A DNA stretch of 64,000 nucleotides from Pandoraea iniqua (lineage in GTDB: Bacteria > Pseudomonadota > Gammaproteobacteria > Burkholderiales > Burkholderiaceae), in contig NZ_CABPSF010000008.1 of the NCBI RefSeq assembly GCF_902459685.1, positions 186,001-250,000 of the forward strand, read 5' to 3'. This document shows, one piece after another, positions 52,874 to 62,417 of the stretch (position 1 is the first letter of the stretch; every line of letters begins with the position of its first letter). Under the pieces are notes generated by a model. It had not been told where the DNA came from and did no database searches. It saw nothing but the letters and a program-made list of their open reading frames with translations. The position numbers and the translations under genes are program-made.

Positions 52874-53455
52874 TCAGAGCTGGGCGATCGTGCCTTCCAT
52901 GATGTCTTCGAGAAATGCGCGATCGCTGACGGTGCGCCCGAGGGCGCGCAATCCGAAATAGCTGCTGACGTACATACGGGCGACGAGGAGTGCGGGCCGA
53001 TCGGTGGAGAGTTCACCGCTGTGTTGTCCGATGGCGATCAGGTGCACGAGCACCTGTTCGATACGGGTGAGATAGGCCTGACTGATCTGGCGCACTCTGG
53101 GGTCTTTGCCACCGCGTTCGAGGGCAGCGAAAAGACCCATGCAGGCACGTCCCGTCTGGGGATCGAGGTCTTGGTCGATCCCCCATTGCATGAGGGCGCG
53201 CAGCCGGTCCTTGACCGCGCCGGGCGCGTTGAGAATGTCGACTTGCGTCTGAAGCCCGAGCGTCTGATAGCGCTCGAGGGCTTCGTGATAGAGGTTCAGC
53301 TTGTTGCCGAAGGCGTTGTAAAGACTGCCACGCCCGAGCCCCGTGCATTCGACGAGCGTCTGCGCCGACGTGCCTTCATAGCCGTTCGTCCAGAACGCAT
53401 CCATGGCGGCCTCGATGACGGCCGCGTCGTCGAATTCTCTGGGTCTGCCGCTCAT
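52874..53455 (-). CDS. TetR-family transcriptional regulator
   Basis: A 193-residue repressor. The DNA-binding part is GRPREFDDAAVIEAAMDAFW, then GTSAQTLVECTGLGRGSLYN and AFGNKLNLYHEALERY, a common AcrR-type layout. The C-terminal domain (ACMGLFAALERGGKDPRVRQ) is like that of regulators of small-molecule efflux or reductases. ATG 53455 with an upstream GAGG is chosen. The MFS gene follows it on the same strand. Confidence 0.9.
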   Translation of the reverse strand: MSGRPREFDDAAVIEAAMDAFWTNGYEGTSAQTLVECTGLGRGSLYNAFGNKLNLYHEALERYQTLGLQTQVDILNAPGAVKDRLRALMQWGIDQDLDPQTGRACMGLFAALERGGKDPRVRQISQAYLTRIEQVLVHLIAIGQHSGELSTDRPALLVARMYVSSYFGLRALGRTVSDRAFLEDIMEGTIAQL

Positions 53456-53624
53456 GTTGATGTGCCTCGATGTCAGGGGGACGAAAACGGGGTAGCGCAT
53501 TGGACGACGTCAATGCGCCAGTCCGATAGACGAAACTATAGGCGATTATTTAACGACTGTTCCAATAACCTGATATCGGTTGTGGAATTGGTTCGAGGGC
53601 TGTGGGAGATGCGGCGCGCAGAAA

Positions 53625-53650
53625 CAAAAAAGCCGTCACGAGGACGGCTT
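53625..53650 (-). terminator. Terminator of tRNA-Gly
   Basis: AAGCCGTC (53630-53637) pairs with GACGGCTT (53643-53650). On the minus strand five further T residues follow. It lies 15 bases past the tRNA 3' end. Confidence 0.88.
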
Positions 53651-53664
53651 CTTCGAAGAATCTC

Positions 53665-53738
53665 TGGAGCGGGCGATGGGAATCGAACCCACGGCTCTAG
53701 CTTGGGAAGCTAGGGTATTACCATTATACGACGCCCGC
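53665..53738 (-). tRNA. tRNA-Gly (CCC)
   Basis: A 74-base cloverleaf on the minus strand with encoded CCA. The acceptor stem GCGGGCG pairs with CGCCCGC. The anticodon stem CTAGC/GCTAG closes a TTCCCAA loop, giving anticodon CCC. The T arm reads GTGGGTTCGATTCCCAT. Confidence 0.95.
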
Positions 53739-53748
53739 GAAGACCGAC

Positions 53749-53778
53749 ATTCTAAGCGCGGTTTGGGGTTTTTGGCAA
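53749..53778 (-). promoter_or_regulatory. Promoter of tRNA-Gly
   Basis: On the minus strand TTGCCA (53773-53778) and TAGAAT (53749-53754) are separated by 18 bases; the -10 box lies 10 bases before the tRNA. Confidence 0.75.
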
Positions 53779-53797
53779 TCTAGTCACCATCAGATCC

Positions 53798-54985
53798 CTA
53801 CCTAACCGCCCCAAAACCACGCGACCCGCTACCCGCCGTAGTTTGCCTGTAATGGCATTGCCCGTTGAGCCGGCTGCCGTCGAAACGCAGTTTTTCCGGA
53901 TAACCGTCATTCGCCGATTTACACGCGATGAATTCGACTGGGTTCGTATTGTCGGGCGCGTTGACCTCGATGAACGATGACGCGCCGACAACGACATTGG
54001 CCGAAGCACTCGTGCGGTAATTCGTGCAGGCATTCGATGTGACATCGAAGCCGGTGCGTGCCGCGTTGCTGATGCTGGTGTAGCAATAGATCATCGACAC
54101 TTCAAACCCGCAGCTATTGTTGATCCGCATCGAATACTTGTGACTGCGCGTCAGGCTCAGGCAGTTGTTGACCATCGGCTGCGTCTCGGTACCGTTCATC
54201 CCGCTGGTCGCATTGCCACTGGCAGCCGTGTTCGGCGCGCTGTACGCCCGCGCCGCGTTGCCACCACCGCCAGCAGTACTGTTCATGACAGACGCCGCGG
54301 CCTGAAGCTGTGCGGAATTCTTCCCGCCTGCCGCCGCCAGACCCTGCGCGATGGCGCCCAGCACTGCCCCGAATCCCGCGCCGCTGCTCGTTTGATTCGA
54401 CGCCTGAGCAGGCTCGTAGCGCAGCGCAATGCGCTTTCCATCGGTGTATCTTGCGATGGCTTCACCATTGGCGGCGGTCAGGTTTCCGTTCATGAAACTG
54501 CCATTGCTTTGATCGCCTTCAAAGCGATTGCCGTTGGCATACGTATAAACGCCGTATCCAGTGCGCTGGCCGTCGATAAAATCACCGGAATACGTGTCGC
54601 CGCTGCTCCATGTGTAGCTGCCTTTGCCGGTACGGAGGTCGTTCTCGAATGCCCCTTGATAACGATCGCCGCTCGCCCAGTAATACTCGCCGGTGCCCTG
54701 ACGCTTGCCAGCACGCATGGTGCCGACGAAGCGTTGCGAATAGCTGCCGTCTTGAAACCAAGTCAAAGTCCCCGGGCCGTCGACATAGCCGCCTACACAC
54801 GCGCCGTCCCAAGTCACGGTTTCCGTGCTCGACGCTGACGGCGTTCGGTTCCACGTCTGGCAGCCTTCCGTGGTCATTGTCCAAGTCGATGGAAGGGCTG
54901 GCGCGCGCGGCGCCGATGCGCACGCGGCGAGCGTGGTCAGGCTGCCCAGCAATATGAGTTTCGTGAAATCCAGTGCGTTTCTCAT
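53798..54985 (-). CDS. MORN-repeat lipoprotein
   Basis: A 395-residue predicted lipoprotein. The lipobox is LAAC, with Cys22. Residues about 70-190 hold MORN-type repeats, such as GSYTWSSGDTYSGDFIDGQR and TGYGVYTYANGNRFEGD. A Gly/Ala/Ser-rich linker (about 210-280) leads to a C-terminal domain with several cysteines (NNCLSLTR, NNSCGFEVSMIYCYTS, SNACTNYR) that looks like a small secreted beta domain. MORN repeats in bacteria often bind lipids or shape membrane complexes; the role here is unknown. ATG 54985 has GGGAAGGA upstream. It lies 59 bases before tRNA-Gly. Confidence 0.83.
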   Translation of the reverse strand: MRNALDFTKLILLGSLTTLAACASAPRAPALPSTWTMTTEGCQTWNRTPSASSTETVTWDGACVGGYVDGPGTLTWFQDGSYSQRFVGTMRAGKRQGTGEYYWASGDRYQGAFENDLRTGKGSYTWSSGDTYSGDFIDGQRTGYGVYTYANGNRFEGDQSNGSFMNGNLTAANGEAIARYTDGKRIALRYEPAQASNQTSSGAGFGAVLGAIAQGLAAAGGKNSAQLQAAASVMNSTAGGGGNAARAYSAPNTAASGNATSGMNGTETQPMVNNCLSLTRSHKYSMRINNSCGFEVSMIYCYTSISNAARTGFDVTSNACTNYRTSASANVVVGASSFIEVNAPDNTNPVEFIACKSANDGYPEKLRFDGSRLNGQCHYRQTTAGSGSRGFGAVR

Positions 54986-55210
54986 GGTCCTTCCCCACTT
55001 TCTAAGTGCTATTGATCCGACGCTCGTATAGATCCGAATCCAGCGGATCGTGAGGACGGAAGCGGCCAGCATGGACACCTCCATGCAGGGTTCCGCAAGC
55101 GAAGATTACTCAGTGGGAGGCACAAGCTCCATCATCCATGTTGATGATGGCCGAGCGCAGGGGGATTACCGGCGTGTGGCGCCGGTACGTGGCAAACAGT
55201 CGTGCGAGAG

Positions 55211-56278
55211 CTATGCCGCTTCCGGCTTTACCGCACGCGAGCGGCGCAATTCGACCACCTGCACCTCGCCAGCGGCACCGGCAACGGCACGCGCGCGCAA
55301 CTGCCCGCAACCGCCGTCGACGTCTTGACCGGCGCTGTCTCTCACTTTGGTCAGCACGCCGCGGCTGTGCAGATAGCGGACGATCTCGCGAATGCGCTCG
55401 CGATCGGGGCGCTGGTAGTCGTCACCTTCGAGACTATTGAACGGGATGACGTTGAGCACGCCATATTTCCCTTTGAGCAGGCGCACGACGGCGTCGAGTT
55501 CATCGTCGCCATCGTTAATGCCTTTGAGCAGCGTCCACTGGTATTGGATCGGATACCCCGTGTCGCGGGCGTACTTTTCACCGAGTTCGACCAGCGCGTC
55601 CGGTGCGATTTTCGGCGCGCGCGGCAGCAGATGCGCGCGCAGTTCCGCCTTGGTGGTGTGCAGCGATAACGCTAACGCAGGCTTGATGCGCTGGCGCGGC
55701 AGCGCCTCGAACACGCGCGGGTCGCCCACGGTGGAGAACACGAGATTCTTATGGCCGATATTGCCTTCGGTGCCCAGCAGGTCGATGGCTTCGAGCACGT
55801 TCTCAAGGTTGTGCGCCGGTTCGCCCATGCCCATGAAGACGACTTTCTTCACGGCACGCAGGCGTCGCGCCAGCACGACCTGAGCCAAGATTTCCATACT
55901 CGAAATCTGGCGGATCAGACCGCTCTTGCCGGTCATGCAAAACCGGCAGCCCACAGCGCAACCGACCTGTGTGGAGACACAGAGCCCGTCACGCGGCAGC
56001 AACACGCTTTCCACCATCTGCCCGTCGGCGAGTTCCACAAGCAGGCGCGAACCATCGTTGCCGGCATGCTCGGAACGCACGCGCGCAAGCGCGTCCAGTT
56101 CTGCGGTGATCTCGGGAAGGGCGTTACGCAGCGCCAGCGGAAGGAAGTGCTCCGAGCTTCGACGCCGCGTGCCGGTATCGAGCGCCTGACCGTTCAGCCA
56201 GACGCGCGCCACCCGGCCGCGATGGACGGGCTGAGCGCCGAGTGCGGCGAGGCGTTGGTCGAAGTCGGAGAAGCGCAT
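55211..56278 (-). CDS. RlmN/Cfr-family radical SAM RNA methyltransferase
   Basis: A 355-residue radical SAM enzyme. The iron-sulfur site is CAVGCRFCMTGKSGL (CxxxCxxC), preceded by LCVSTQVG. VVFMGMGEPAHNLENVLEAI, VFSTVGDPRVFE, LALSLHTTKAELR and the C-terminal catalytic Cys in DVDGGCGQL all match RlmN, which methylates C2 of A2503 in 23S rRNA and A37 of some tRNAs. It is shorter and more diverged than the usual RlmN, so it may be a paralog with a different RNA target. The start is ATG 56278. Confidence 0.85.
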   Translation of the reverse strand: MRFSDFDQRLAALGAQPVHRGRVARVWLNGQALDTGTRRRSSEHFLPLALRNALPEITAELDALARVRSEHAGNDGSRLLVELADGQMVESVLLPRDGLCVSTQVGCAVGCRFCMTGKSGLIRQISSMEILAQVVLARRLRAVKKVVFMGMGEPAHNLENVLEAIDLLGTEGNIGHKNLVFSTVGDPRVFEALPRQRIKPALALSLHTTKAELRAHLLPRAPKIAPDALVELGEKYARDTGYPIQYQWTLLKGINDGDDELDAVVRLLKGKYGVLNVIPFNSLEGDDYQRPDRERIREIVRYLHSRGVLTKVRDSAGQDVDGGCGQLRARAVAGAAGEVQVVELRRSRAVKPEAA

Positions 56279-56379
56279 AGGGTGCGGATTCTACGCCACT
56301 TGCGCTCGGGCACTCAAGGCGACGGCATGACATCATGGGAAGAGCAATATCACGCCGCGCCTTGGGTCAGGTCAACCCA

Positions 56380-59300
56380 TCACCACCGATACCGATACCC
56401 CACTTGCCCGTACACATTCCGACGGTAATCGCCGCCCATGTTGCGGGCGTACTTCACGCTCGCATAAAGCGACGACGCGCGCCCGAGGGTTGCATCCAGA
56501 CCGGCACCGATTTCATACCACGTCTTAGCGAGACTGCTGTCGAAGCTCGCGCCCCCCACGTTGGTCGCACCCGGCGACAGGAAGTCGTGCACGACGTCGG
56601 CGCTCAGGTACGGAGACGCCGACCCAACCCCTGCGACGTTCGCCAGATCCGGCGTAGCGAACTTGACACCCAGACGTCCACGCAGCGCATTCGTCGTGTT
56701 GCCCGACACCGTCGACAAGCTGTCGCTGAAGCCGTTCAGATGCAGGTATTGATACGCCAACTGCGCCTGCGGCTCGACGGTGAAGCCCGAGCCGAGAATG
56801 GCGAAGCGGTGGCCGATCTCGCCAGAAAGCGCAGCCCCGAAGCCATTTTGCGTGGCCCCAATACCCGTCACATCGCTGTACTTATTGCGATAGTGCGTGA
56901 TCTGCGTCGTCACGTCGGCATAAGCGCCCTGCGGCAGAATTCTCGTCCAGTAGGCACCCACCGACTGCGCCTGCATCGTGACCGAACCGGTCGCCGCCGA
57001 GAGCGTCGGGTCGAGCGTGCGTGCGCTGTCGGAGAACGACGCCGAGGCCGTTCCGAACGTGGCCGTCACCCCCGCCAGCGTGCTGCCGCCCCAGCCCGAA
57101 GCGTCGGTGTTCAAACGCCACTCGCGCCCGAACTGAGCCGCGAACATGCGCTCATCCGCATCGAAGCGCCCAGACATATTGGCGTCCATCGACTTGCCGT
57201 ACACGCGGCCCCACACGCCATTGGACGTATCGTCACCCGCCGTGCCGGTGGTGCGCGCGTTGCCCATGCGCTCCTGCAAGCGGCCCAGCATGGTGAAACC
57301 GAAATCGGTGTTCAACTGCGGCGTCATGGCGTAAGCAACCGTTGCCGCGCGGTAAGCGGTCTGGCCCGAGGCGTACGACGTCGACAAGAACCAGCTCGGG
57401 TCGCCGCCCGCCGGACCGATCTTGCGAAGCAGGTACTGATACGCACCTGCCTGAATCGGCGAATCAAGCTTGAATGCGCCGTCGGAGGCCGTCCCGTTGA
57501 CCTGCACGAGCTGGATGCCGCTGCCCGAGGTCGGCGTGCCGGTGCCCGAGACCTTCAGCTTGAGCAGCGTGGTGCCGCTCGCATTGCCGTTGATGACGAG
57601 CTTGTCCGACGCCGCCGTGCCGTCGGCGGCGATGGTGGCCCCCATCAGAGCCGTCGCGTTGTTGCCGACGTAGTCGCCTGCGATCGTGAACGTGCCGAGA
57701 TTGCCCGCCGTGGCCCCCGGCGATGCGCTGCCGACCGCGAGAATACCGGCGTTCGTCACGCTGCCCAGCGTGCCGCCGTAACCAGCCAGCGTCGCACCGG
57801 CAGCTACCGTCGTCAGGCCGCTCCCCAGTGTCGCGTTGCGGTGCGAGGCGTCACCAACGATGACGGTGGCACCGCTGGCAATCGCCGTCGCGCCGGCGTA
57901 CGTGCTCGCCCCGTTGAGAGCGATCGTGCCCGCGCCGAGCGCCACTGCCGAGAAGTTCGAGATCGCGCCGTTGTAGCTGAACGCGTTGCCGCTGCCCGGC
58001 GTGATGGTCAATGTGCTGGTGCCCGTGCCGCCAGACACGTCGCCGTTCACCACTGCCGCGCCGCCCAGAATCTGGAGGCTGCTGTTGCCGCTCCCCAGAT
58101 CCACGGCCTTGCCGCTTTGGTCGGCCGTGATCGTGCCGTAGTTGATCACCGTGGCGTCGTTGGCACCGGTATTGACCGCAGCCGCCGTCGCCCCGCCGCC
58201 TTCAAGGACACCGCCCGCCTGATTGATGATCGTCACCGTCATGGCGTTGCGGCTGCCGGTCACGGCAATCGCCGAGTCGCTTTGCCCGCGAATGAGGCCG
58301 CTGTTGACGATGGTCGAATTGACGTAGATGCCTTGCGGCGCGATGGCCAGCCCCGTGGCCGGGTCCTTGTCCACGCCGGCGAGCGTAATGCCGCGACCGA
58401 TGCCGCCGGGCGTGTTCTCGCCGACGATGGTGCCGCTGTTGACGATCGTGCCGCCACCGACCGTGACGCCCTCGCTTACGTCGTTGAACGCGCGTGCGCC
58501 GCGAATCGTGCCCGAATTGGTGATGTTGACGATACCGTCGACGTCCACGCCATCGCCGTCGCCCGTCACGCCATTGCCGATGATCGTGCCGCTGTTGTTG
58601 ATCGTGACGACCTCCTTGGCGTTGAACCCGTCGATGTTGATGCCCGAGCCGTTCATGCCCTGAATCGTGCCACCGGCGTTGTTCGTGACGGAGAGCTTGA
58701 AGGTCCCGTCCGTGGTCGTGTCGACGCCGCCGGTGATGCCGTGGCGCGCGCCCTGAATCAAACCGGTGCCCGCGTTGACGACCGTGATGCCGCTGTTGGA
58801 CTGGGCATCGATACCGTCGCTGCTGCTCGTGCTGCCGGGGTTGTTGGTCGAGCGGATGATGCCCGCGTTGTTGACCACGCCGTTGACGCCGGGCCGCACG
58901 GCATCGGCTTCGTTCGCCTGAATGACGCCGCCGGCGAAGTTGTTGAGGACGTTGGTGCCGGTGGTGATCGCGTTGAAGTCGATCGCCTGACTGCCGCCGG
59001 CGGAGTTGTTGGTCGAGGTCAGCGTGCCGTAGTTGTTGAACACGATGTTGCTGTTCGACTTGTTCATCTGGATCACGTCGGCGTCGAACGTGGTGATGCT
59101 GGCCCCGACCCCGTTAGTGACCGTCAGGGTCAGGCCCCCGGTGTTATCGCGGATCGCCCGGCCGGTGCCCGTCATGTTGATCGAGCCGTTGTTGACGATG
59201 GTGGCGTTGCCGGTCGCGGTAATGCCGACGGTGCTGCCGCCCACCGACAGGGTGCCGCCGCTGGCGATGGTGCCGGATTGCCCGCTGGAGAGCGTCTGGG

Positions 59301-59403
59301 CCGTGTTGGACGTCTGCCCGTTGTTGATGACGAAGTTGGCGGCGAAGGCGTGCTGCTCGGCGAAAAGCGCGATGACGCCTGCCAGAATGGCAATTGGTTT
59401 CAT
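56380..59403 (-). CDS. Classical autotransporter (type Va) with beta-helix passenger
   Basis: A 1007-residue secreted protein. A short signal peptide ends AFAA/NFVINN. The passenger (about 25-700) is rich in Gly, Asn, Thr and Ser and repeats short turns such as IVNSGTI, VNNAGII, ITNSGTIRG and TINNSGTIIG, typical of a right-handed beta helix. A linker with ASGATVIVGD and AGATLAGYGGTLGSVTNAG precedes the translocator. The last 270 residues are a 12-strand barrel ending in GQVGYRYRW, with the terminal aromatic needed for outer-membrane insertion. No protease or lipase motif is seen. It diverges from the GGDEF gene. Confidence 0.93.
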   Translation of the reverse strand: MKPIAILAGVIALFAEQHAFAANFVINNGQTSNTAQTLSSGQSGTIASGGTLSVGGSTVGITATGNATIVNNGSINMTGTGRAIRDNTGGLTLTVTNGVGASITTFDADVIQMNKSNSNIVFNNYGTLTSTNNSAGGSQAIDFNAITTGTNVLNNFAGGVIQANEADAVRPGVNGVVNNAGIIRSTNNPGSTSSSDGIDAQSNSGITVVNAGTGLIQGARHGITGGVDTTTDGTFKLSVTNNAGGTIQGMNGSGINIDGFNAKEVVTINNSGTIIGNGVTGDGDGVDVDGIVNITNSGTIRGARAFNDVSEGVTVGGGTIVNSGTIVGENTPGGIGRGITLAGVDKDPATGLAIAPQGIYVNSTIVNSGLIRGQSDSAIAVTGSRNAMTVTIINQAGGVLEGGGATAAAVNTGANDATVINYGTITADQSGKAVDLGSGNSSLQILGGAAVVNGDVSGGTGTSTLTITPGSGNAFSYNGAISNFSAVALGAGTIALNGASTYAGATAIASGATVIVGDASHRNATLGSGLTTVAAGATLAGYGGTLGSVTNAGILAVGSASPGATAGNLGTFTIAGDYVGNNATALMGATIAADGTAASDKLVINGNASGTTLLKLKVSGTGTPTSGSGIQLVQVNGTASDGAFKLDSPIQAGAYQYLLRKIGPAGGDPSWFLSTSYASGQTAYRAATVAYAMTPQLNTDFGFTMLGRLQERMGNARTTGTAGDDTSNGVWGRVYGKSMDANMSGRFDADERMFAAQFGREWRLNTDASGWGGSTLAGVTATFGTASASFSDSARTLDPTLSAATGSVTMQAQSVGAYWTRILPQGAYADVTTQITHYRNKYSDVTGIGATQNGFGAALSGEIGHRFAILGSGFTVEPQAQLAYQYLHLNGFSDSLSTVSGNTTNALRGRLGVKFATPDLANVAGVGSASPYLSADVVHDFLSPGATNVGGASFDSSLAKTWYEIGAGLDATLGRASSLYASVKYARNMGGDYRRNVYGQVGYRYRW

Positions 59404-59600
59404 AAACCCCGATGTCCTCTTTGGAACTTGTTCGAAGTCGCAAAGTATTCGTCGGTGTCATGACGAATTGATGAAATGCAATGAAAGGATGGGCCAAAGT
59501 GCAATAATCCCGGCTGCGGATATCGTCGTGAGTGCAAATCTCAGGAATCTCAAGAACCTCAGGATCAGATCGGCACGCGGCATTTGCTTGGGAATCCGGC

Positions 59601-60776
59601 ATGTCAGATATGAAGCTAACCACCGTCCAAACCCTGACGCTTGCCAGTCCGGGCATCGCCGTACTCTTTGCCTTGAGCTTTCTGGCGATGTCGCGCTTTC
59701 ACCAGGCGGCGCGCTATCTCAAATTGCTCGCCGCGTCGTTTCTACTGTTTGCCCTCGCGGCGTCGGGACAGATTCTCGGCATCCCGGCCGACGCCGGCGG
59801 GAACGCAGTTATCTCGGGGGCGCTGTATGTCGGTTGCGTGATCCTGCTCGCGGAGGGCGTGCTGCGGCGCACGAACCTCACGCTGGGCAGGGTGATTCCG
59901 CCCGTCGCGCTGATCGGCATCGTGGGCGGGCTGGCATACCTCTACTACGGCGACCGGAACCTAGTCGCGCGGGTCTACTTGCTTAACTTCGGGTGTGCCG
60001 CCGTGTTGCTGGCCGCCGCAATGCGGATGACTTCGCTACTGCGCAGCAAGCCGACGGATCGCGTGGTGTTCTGGGCGTTCCTCGCTTTTGCACTGAGTTT
60101 CTTCCCGCGGACTTGGCTGACGCTAGGGCAAGTGCGCCGTAGCATGAGCACGCATGCCTTCGGGACCTCCAGCTTCTGGATCGCCCTGCAGATGTGGCTG
60201 GTGCTGTCGGGCGTCGCGCTCGCCGTCATCCTGATCTTTGCCGCAACGGCCGACAAGATCGACGATTTGCGACGCGAGCGCAACGAAGACCATCTCACCG
60301 GACTGCTCAACCGCAGAGGCTTCGACGAGTCCTCGAAGCTCCGCGGGCGCCGTGTGTCCGATACCCCGTCAAGCCTGATCGCGTGCGACGTCGATCACTT
60401 CAAGCGAATCAACGACACCTTCGGACACACCGCGGGCGACGCGGTACTGCGACATGTCGCCCGATTGTTGCGCAGCGTCTTGCGTTCGGGCGATGAGGCG
60501 GGAAGAGTGGGCGGGGAAGAGTTTCTGGTGCTATTGCCCGGCACCGGCAGTGTGGACGCATGTGAAATCGCGCAGCGCATGCGCGAGACGATCGCGACGG
60601 CGCACTTTCCCGGGTTGCCCGCCGACTATCGGGTCACGGCAAGCTTTGGCGTGGCGACGAGGCAACCCGGCGAGTCCATGGAAGCGTTGATGATGCGTGT
60701 CGACCGCTTGCTGTACGACGCGAAAGACGCGGGGCGCAACCGCGTCGCGATTGACGGCCCCCGGCAAGCGGCCTAA
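59601..60776 (+). CDS. Membrane-bound diguanylate cyclase (GGDEF)
   Basis: A 391-residue enzyme making cyclic di-GMP. The first 220 residues form six to seven hydrophobic helices, a sensor module I cannot name. The GGDEF domain begins at EDHLTGLLNRRGFDE. The active site is GRVGGEEFLVLL (GGEEF). An RxxD inhibitory site (RSGD) lies exactly five residues before it, so product feedback is expected. ATG 59601 is chosen, with ATG 59610 also possible. The stop overlaps that of the convergent acyl-CoA ligase gene. It faces away from the autotransporter gene. Confidence 0.92.
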   Translation: MSDMKLTTVQTLTLASPGIAVLFALSFLAMSRFHQAARYLKLLAASFLLFALAASGQILGIPADAGGNAVISGALYVGCVILLAEGVLRRTNLTLGRVIPPVALIGIVGGLAYLYYGDRNLVARVYLLNFGCAAVLLAAAMRMTSLLRSKPTDRVVFWAFLAFALSFFPRTWLTLGQVRRSMSTHAFGTSSFWIALQMWLVLSGVALAVILIFAATADKIDDLRRERNEDHLTGLLNRRGFDESSKLRGRRVSDTPSSLIACDVDHFKRINDTFGHTAGDAVLRHVARLLRSVLRSGDEAGRVGGEEFLVLLPGTGSVDACEIAQRMRETIATAHFPGLPADYRVTASFGVATRQPGESMEALMMRVDRLLYDAKDAGRNRVAIDGPRQAA

Positions 60777-62302
60777 CCGGCGCTCGCCCGCAACGCCGTC
60801 TTCAACACTTTGCCGTAGTGATTCTTGGGCAGCGCATCCACCGACACATAACGTTTCGGGCGTTTGAATCGGGCGATGTGTGCCAGACAATGGGCATCCA
60901 GCGCGGCGGTATCGAGCGGGGTGCCGGCGCGGCTCACCACGTACGCCACGATCACTTCGCCCCATTCCGGATCGGGCTCGCCAATGACGGCTACCTCGGC
61001 CACGTTATCCGCCCGCAACAGCACTTCCTCGACTTCACGCGGATAGATGTTCGTACCGCCGGAAATGATGACGTCTTTCGAGCGGTCTTTCAGCGTGAGA
61101 AAGCCGTCGTCGTCGAGCACGCCGATGTCGCCCGTCCACAGCCAGCCGTTACGAAGCGTCTTTGCGGTCGCTTCTGGATTTTTCCAATACCCCTGCATCA
61201 CAACATCGCCGCGCACCACGACCTCACCGGGCGTGCCCGGGGCCACGGGCACTCCGTCGTCATCCACCACTTCGACTTCCACCATCGCGTGTGCGTGGCC
61301 GACCGACGCCAGCCGCTGTGCCCACGCGGGGTGCTCACTCGCGGCAATGCAATCGCGCGGCAACACCGTGATCGTCATCGGCGACTCGCCCTGACCGTAG
61401 ATCTGGACGAAGCGTGAACCCATCACGGCAAGCGCTTGTTCGATATCGGCCGTGTACATCGGCCCGCCGCCGTACACGATCGTTTTGAAGCCATCGGACG
61501 GCGCGCCGGAGGCCTGTGCGTGCCGTACCAATCGATTGACCATCGTCGGCGCCGCGAAGCAGGAGATACCGCCGAGTGACGCCGCCAGCGCGAACATTTC
61601 CTCGGCATCGAAACCACCCGAAGCGGGGAAAACGTGTCCCGCGGCTTGCATCATGAAGACGACGCTGTACAGCCCGGCGCCATGCGACATCGGGGCCGCG
61701 TAGAGCGTGCGGTCGTCGCGCCCGATCGCATCCACATCGACGAGGTAACACGCAGCAAGCGACCACAGATTGCGATGCGACAGCATCACGCCCTTGGGGC
61801 GCCCGGTGGTTCCGGAGGTGTAGAAGATCCATGCCAGATCCCCATTCTCGCGGGAGACAACTGCACCGGTTTGGAATGCCGGTGCGCCAGCGCCTTTCAC
61901 CCAATCGTCGATGCGCGCATCCTCCGGTGCGATGCGAATCGCCGGGACTTCCAGAAACTCGGCAATGGCGTCGAGATCCTCCGCTTCCGCCAGAATCACC
62001 TCCGCCTGCGCATCGTTGACGATGAACGCAGCTTCGCGCGGATGCAGCTTCGCGTTGATCGGCACGGCGACCAGACCCGCCCACCAGATCGCATAGAGCC
62101 ATTCGAGATACTCCGGTCGATTGCGCATCCAGAGCGCGACGCGAGCGCCTTCCGCCAGACCGAGCGAGCGCAGGCCGCCGGCAATGCCGGCACAACGCCG
62201 GGACAGCGTGGCGTAGTCGAACTGCGGCGAATCACCGAGATAGGTGGCAATGTGCGAGGGGTGCCGCGCAGCAGCGCGGGCAAGCGTATTGGCAATGTTC
62301 AT
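60773..62302 (-). CDS. AMP-forming acyl-CoA ligase
   Basis: A 509-residue member of the ANL superfamily that activates a carboxylic acid as acyl-AMP and then acyl-CoA. Motifs are IFYTSGTTGRPKGVMLSHRN (P-loop), YGQGESPMTI, WLWTGDIGVLDDDGFLTLKD, RSKDVIISGGTNIYPREVEE and the catalytic Lys in PKNHYGKVLKTAL. ATG 62302 is chosen as the domain begins there. It lies 115 bases behind an ACS-family transporter gene on the same strand, suggesting uptake and then activation of an organic acid. The substrate is unknown. Confidence 0.9.
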   Translation of the reverse strand: MNIANTLARAAARHPSHIATYLGDSPQFDYATLSRRCAGIAGGLRSLGLAEGARVALWMRNRPEYLEWLYAIWWAGLVAVPINAKLHPREAAFIVNDAQAEVILAEAEDLDAIAEFLEVPAIRIAPEDARIDDWVKGAGAPAFQTGAVVSRENGDLAWIFYTSGTTGRPKGVMLSHRNLWSLAACYLVDVDAIGRDDRTLYAAPMSHGAGLYSVVFMMQAAGHVFPASGGFDAEEMFALAASLGGISCFAAPTMVNRLVRHAQASGAPSDGFKTIVYGGGPMYTADIEQALAVMGSRFVQIYGQGESPMTITVLPRDCIAASEHPAWAQRLASVGHAHAMVEVEVVDDDGVPVAPGTPGEVVVRGDVVMQGYWKNPEATAKTLRNGWLWTGDIGVLDDDGFLTLKDRSKDVIISGGTNIYPREVEEVLLRADNVAEVAVIGEPDPEWGEVIVAYVVSRAGTPLDTAALDAHCLAHIARFKRPKRYVSVDALPKNHYGKVLKTALRASAG

Positions 62303-62417
62303 GACAGGAAGCGATCGCGCATCACCCGATGAACGGGCGATGCGGGAACAGAAGAAGGTAAGGAAGAAGGTGAGGAATCGATAAAGCCGCGCGCGACTCG
62401 TGTCGCGCGTCGTCAAA

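Noticed and set aside
56335-59463. A 1042-codon open frame on the plus strand opposite the autotransporter gene
   Set aside because: It is an antisense shadow created by the repetitive GC-rich passenger. The peptide is Arg/Ala/Val-rich without domains, while the minus strand has a signal peptide, repeats and a full barrel.
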